From Candidatus Omnitrophota bacterium (GTDB lineage: Bacteria > Omnitrophota > Gorgyraeia > B26-G9), in the NCBI GenBank assembly GCA_018399295.1, contig JAGYOO010000062.1, positions 1-7,538 on the forward strand: a stretch of DNA of 7,538 bases. Reading direction: 5' to 3'. The notes under the pieces are model-generated. The model was not told the DNA's origin. It saw only the letters and a program-made list of their open reading frames with translations, and did no database searches. This document shows, piece after piece, positions 7,008 to 7,538 of the stretch. Numbering within the stretch: the first letter of the stretch is position 1; the number at the start of each line of letters is the position of its first letter. Position numbers and translations under genes: made by a program.

Positions 7008-7436
7008 TTAAAAAGGAACCTCTTCATCCTTCCCTTGAGAAAGATCATCCAGGTTCACGTTTTCCATATCTTCATTACCCGCTCCGGCCGACTCCTGATT
7101 CGAGCGGCCTTTCCCGAGAAACTGGATATTCTGCGCCACCACTTCTATGGTATTTCGTTTTGTACCATCCTGCGCCTGCCAGGAGCGGCTCTGCAGACGT
7201 CCCTCCACAAACACTGGGCGCCCCTTAAACAAATACTCACCGCAGGTCTGAGCCAGCTTTGCCCAGGCAACTACCCGCACAAAACAGACATCCTCTTTCT
7301 TTTCTCCATTAGCACCGGTAAACGCCCGGCTGATCGCGATCGAAAACGTAGTTACCGCGGTTCCGTTTGATGAATAACGCATCTCCGGATCATGGGTAAG
7401 TCTTCCGATCAAAAGAACTTTATTCAGATTCGCCAT
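7008..7436 (-). CDS. ssb: Single-stranded DNA-binding protein SSB
   Basis: A 142-aa protein of the short bacterial SSB type. Residues 1 to about 108 form the OB fold: MANLNKVLLIGRLTHDPEMRY at the start, then FSIAISRAF (31-39), FVRVVAWAKLAQ (52-63), GRPVFVEGRLQSRSW (72-86) and IEVVAQNIQFLG (97-108), with the aromatic residues that stack on ssDNA (including W58 and W86). A short disordered linker (about 109-128) leads to an acidic tip ending DEEVPF, a conservative form of the DDDIPF-type tail that recruits replication and repair partners. It normally works as a homotetramer. It lies 7 nt after rpsF; its Shine-Dalgarno is formed by the last two sense codons of rpsF. Location between rpsF and rpsR is typical of the main chromosomal ssb and not of a plasmid or phage copy. 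Confidence 0.97.
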   Translation of the reverse strand: MANLNKVLLIGRLTHDPEMRYSSNGTAVTTFSIAISRAFTGANGEKKEDVCFVRVVAWAKLAQTCGEYLFKGRPVFVEGRLQSRSWQAQDGTKRNTIEVVAQNIQFLGKGRSNQESAGAGNEDMENVNLDDLSQGKDEEVPF

Positions 7437-7443
7437 CGCGGGA

Positions 7444-7538
7444 TTACTCCTTCCTGATAATGAGGGTCCGAATAATCGAGTCGTTTAACTTATAAGCGGT
7501 CTCAGCCTTTTTAACAGCCTCCGGCGGTGACTTGAACT
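7444..7538 (-). CDS. rpsF: 30S ribosomal protein S6, C-terminal end only
   Basis: The final 30 codons and stop of a gene that enters from the right edge. The visible peptide includes FKSPPEAVKKAETAYKLND followed by SIIRTLIIRKE. The pattern (x-x-V-x-K-x-E-x-x-x-K-L-N-[ED]-x-[IV]-[IL]-R-x-L-I-I-R) is the conserved C-terminus of S6, with the last strand IIRTLIIR. S6 is the platform partner of S18, which is encoded two genes downstream. The position directly before ssb is the usual one. Its last two codons, AAG GAG, also serve as the ssb Shine-Dalgarno (7447-7452, 10 nt before ATG 7436). The call rests on a short piece but is supported by both sequence and gene order. Any promoter or S6:S18 autoregulatory leader would lie outside the window. 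Confidence 0.93.
   Translation of the reverse strand, partial: FKSPPEAVKKAETAYKLNDSIIRTLIIRKE

Overview
The window is a run of nine protein genes, all read from the minus strand (right to left), with almost no non-coding DNA. The order of transcription is rpsF (3' end only), ssb, rpsR, rplI, dnaB, bamA, skp/ompH, lpxD, and an lpxC-fabZ fusion (5' part only). I see no RNA genes, mobile elements, CRISPR arrays, pseudogenes or convincing factor-independent terminators. The plus strand holds no supported gene; its open frames lie antisense to conserved genes.

Right part (about 4910-7538): the widely conserved S6/SSB/S18/L9/DnaB cluster, which supplies three ribosomal proteins and two replication proteins. 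The genes are 7-23 nt apart or overlap, and several ribosome-binding sites sit inside the preceding gene. Left part (about 1-4908): an outer-membrane assembly cluster. BamA inserts beta-barrel proteins, Skp carries their unfolded precursors through the periplasm, and LpxD and LpxC carry out early steps of lipid A synthesis. LpxC is fused to FabZ, the dehydratase that competes for the same 3-hydroxyacyl-ACP pool. The blocks meet at dnaB-bamA with one base between stop and start, so they are probably co-transcribed. The only sizeable gap (74 nt, between bamA and skp) contains a good sigma70-type promoter (TTGACA, 16-nt spacer, extended -10 TGTTACAAT), a 13-bp palindrome over its -35 box, and a near-perfect Shine-Dalgarno before skp.

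Organism: a diderm, LPS-making bacterium of intermediate GC. The LpxC-FabZ fusion is known from Bacteroidota/Chlorobiota and from some candidate phyla such as Omnitrophota. The strong AAGGAG-type ribosome-binding sites and the classical -35/-10 promoter argue against Bacteroidota, which mostly lack both. My best guess is an uncultivated lineage of the Omnitrophota type, at low to moderate confidence and on inference only.

This is essentially a housekeeping region. I found no new defence, mobile or biosynthetic system. The points worth a second look are the fusion enzyme, the joining of the two gene blocks, the bamA-skp promoter/palindrome and the lpxD-lpxC overlap.
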